33,451 bases of DNA from Zygophlyctis sp. KS116 (taxonomy: Eukaryota; Chytridiomycota). The position numbers were made by a program, and so were the translations under genes. Positions within the stretch are counted from its first letter, which is position 1. Each line of letters starts with the position of its first letter. Shown here one piece after another: positions 32,341-33,451 of the stretch. The notes under the pieces are model-generated. The model saw only the letters and a list, made by a program, of their open reading frames with translations. It was not told the origin of the DNA and ran no database searches. The stretch spans positions 1 through 33,451 of the forward strand of contig BAAFSQ010000097.1 in NCBI GenBank assembly GCA_054661495.1. The letters run 5' to 3'.

Positions 32341-33451
32341 CTCCCTCCTGAAGAAATGACTCCCATACCGAGCTTGTCTTTCAAGTACTTAAACATCGGT
32401 CCATTAAGACCCTTTGTGAACATATCTGCTATTTGATCTTTGGATTGTATATGTGTTATTTCCACAATACCCATCTTAACATAATCCCGTATAAAATGAT
32501 AATGTACGTTCACTTGTTTAACTTTAGACTTGTATACGGGATTCGTGGCTATTTGAATAGCTGCTTGATTGTCTTCATATACTTTAATTGGTCTTGACAT
32601 ATCTATTCCCAATTCCAACAAGATAGATCTCAAGAAAATACCATCTGATATTGCTTGTGAGAGGGCTATGTATTCTGCTTCTGAAGTACTTTTAGCGGTA
32701 ATTGATTGCTTTAGTGTTTTCCACGACACTGGATTACCATTAACAAAAATAATCCATCCTGATGTTGATTTCTCTCCCATAGGTGCAAAAGACGCATCCG
32801 CATAAATTTCAATTTCATAATAATTCTTGTCTGACTTCGTATACAACAATCCATCATCTGGACATGAGTTTAAGTAATGAAATATTCGTTTTACTGCAGT
32901 TTCTCCACTTTCAGTGGGTTTAACTTGGAATCTCGCAGAATAAGATACAGCATAAGACAGGTCTGGTCTAGTACAATTGACTAAATGATACAGTGAACCC
33001 ACCACTAAGGTACCGTGTAGAATCAACAAGTTTACTCCCATCTAAGCCAAGAACAACATGAGGATCAGATGGACATCTAACTTTCTTAGCATTTTCCATT
33101 TTGAATTTTCCTAGAGCTTCTAAAACACGCTTAGTCTGACTAATATATAACTTATCATCCTGCGGCTTACATTACATTGCAAAAACTGATTATCTGTCAA
33201 ATCACCAAGAGCTTTGCCTTCAAACTTATCGAAAATAAAGGATTTTGTCTGTTCTAATGCCTCTAAACTATTGGAGCTAATCATAATATCATCCACCCAG
33301 ACTAGTAAGTAAACGGTAGATTTTTCTGAGCAATTAATATAAATGCAATGTTCTGAGCGTAATCTTGTAAATTTTAAAATATTTACTATAAAGTTATCTA
33401 GTGTTTCACTCCAATCATGTGCTCCTTGTTTCAAACCATACAGCGTCTTGA
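32262..33451 (-). pseudogene. Ty1/copia element C: RT and RNase H, partial, open at the right edge
   Basis: From the right edge on the minus strand: GLKQGAHDWSETLDNFIV, YLLVWVDDIMISSNSLEALE with the RT catalytic DD (WVDD instead of the usual YVDD), then frameshifts near 33172 and 33035 around DDKLYISQTKRVLEALGKFK. The last frame (33041-32262) has GSLYHLVNCTRPDLSYAVSY, a complete RNase H (YADASFAPM, TAKSTSEAEYIALS, VYEDNQAAIQIA, NVHYHFIRDYV) and DQIADMFTKGLNGPMFKYL. It runs through the purine tract (SSGGSVEL) into the LTR. Two frameshifts make it a recent pseudogene. It belongs to a different copia family from B and D. Confidence 0.88.

Overview
The window looks like nuclear DNA of a small-genome eukaryote. 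It is AT-rich, has short intergenic gaps, and carries intron-containing genes for conserved eukaryotic machinery (LUC7, USP7/Ubp15, NOP9, TAPT1/Emp65, Utp13, FIT2). All three stop codons are used as stops, so the code is standard. The USP7 protein resembles fungal and plant Ubp15-type enzymes more than animal ones (for example RDAMVKIND and the C-terminus LGLDHIDKS...EKAIKIFN). My best guess is an early-diverging, possibly parasitic fungus on the Rozellomycota/Microsporidia side. This is inference; other intron-compacted parasites are not excluded.

The strongest feature is the intron population. I could place 41 introns by protein conservation or reading frame, plus one optional one. All are 24-30 nt, GT...AG, with peaks at 25 and 28 nt. 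Removing them restores whole-codon reading frames in every gene, including an 18-intron USP7 gene of 1087 codons.

Layout. 1-983: 3'-truncated secreted Lys-rich repeat protein (minus). 1484-3509: inositol polyphosphate 5-phosphatase (plus), overlapped tail to tail by a zinc-ribbon protein, then a small secreted protein. 3909-8059: plus-strand run of FIT2, a WD40/5-phosphatase fusion whose ATG overlaps the FIT2 stop, and an unknown basic protein. 8064-21538: minus-strand run of LUC7, USP7, NOP9, TAPT1, Utp13, a secreted glycoprotein-like protein and a LisH-CTLH-CRA protein. 21.6-33.4 kb: a graveyard of Ty1/copia, Ty3/gypsy and possible non-LTR fragments on both strands, with one or two small possible host genes.

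The genes do not form one pathway. Related groups are two 5-phosphatases next to FIT2 (membrane lipid metabolism), NOP9 and Utp13 (small-subunit ribosome biogenesis), and LUC7 (U1 snRNP, 5' splice-site choice). Three genes encode secreted proteins, and their upstream regions share a TGCCGC element. No tRNA, rRNA or CRISPR array was seen.
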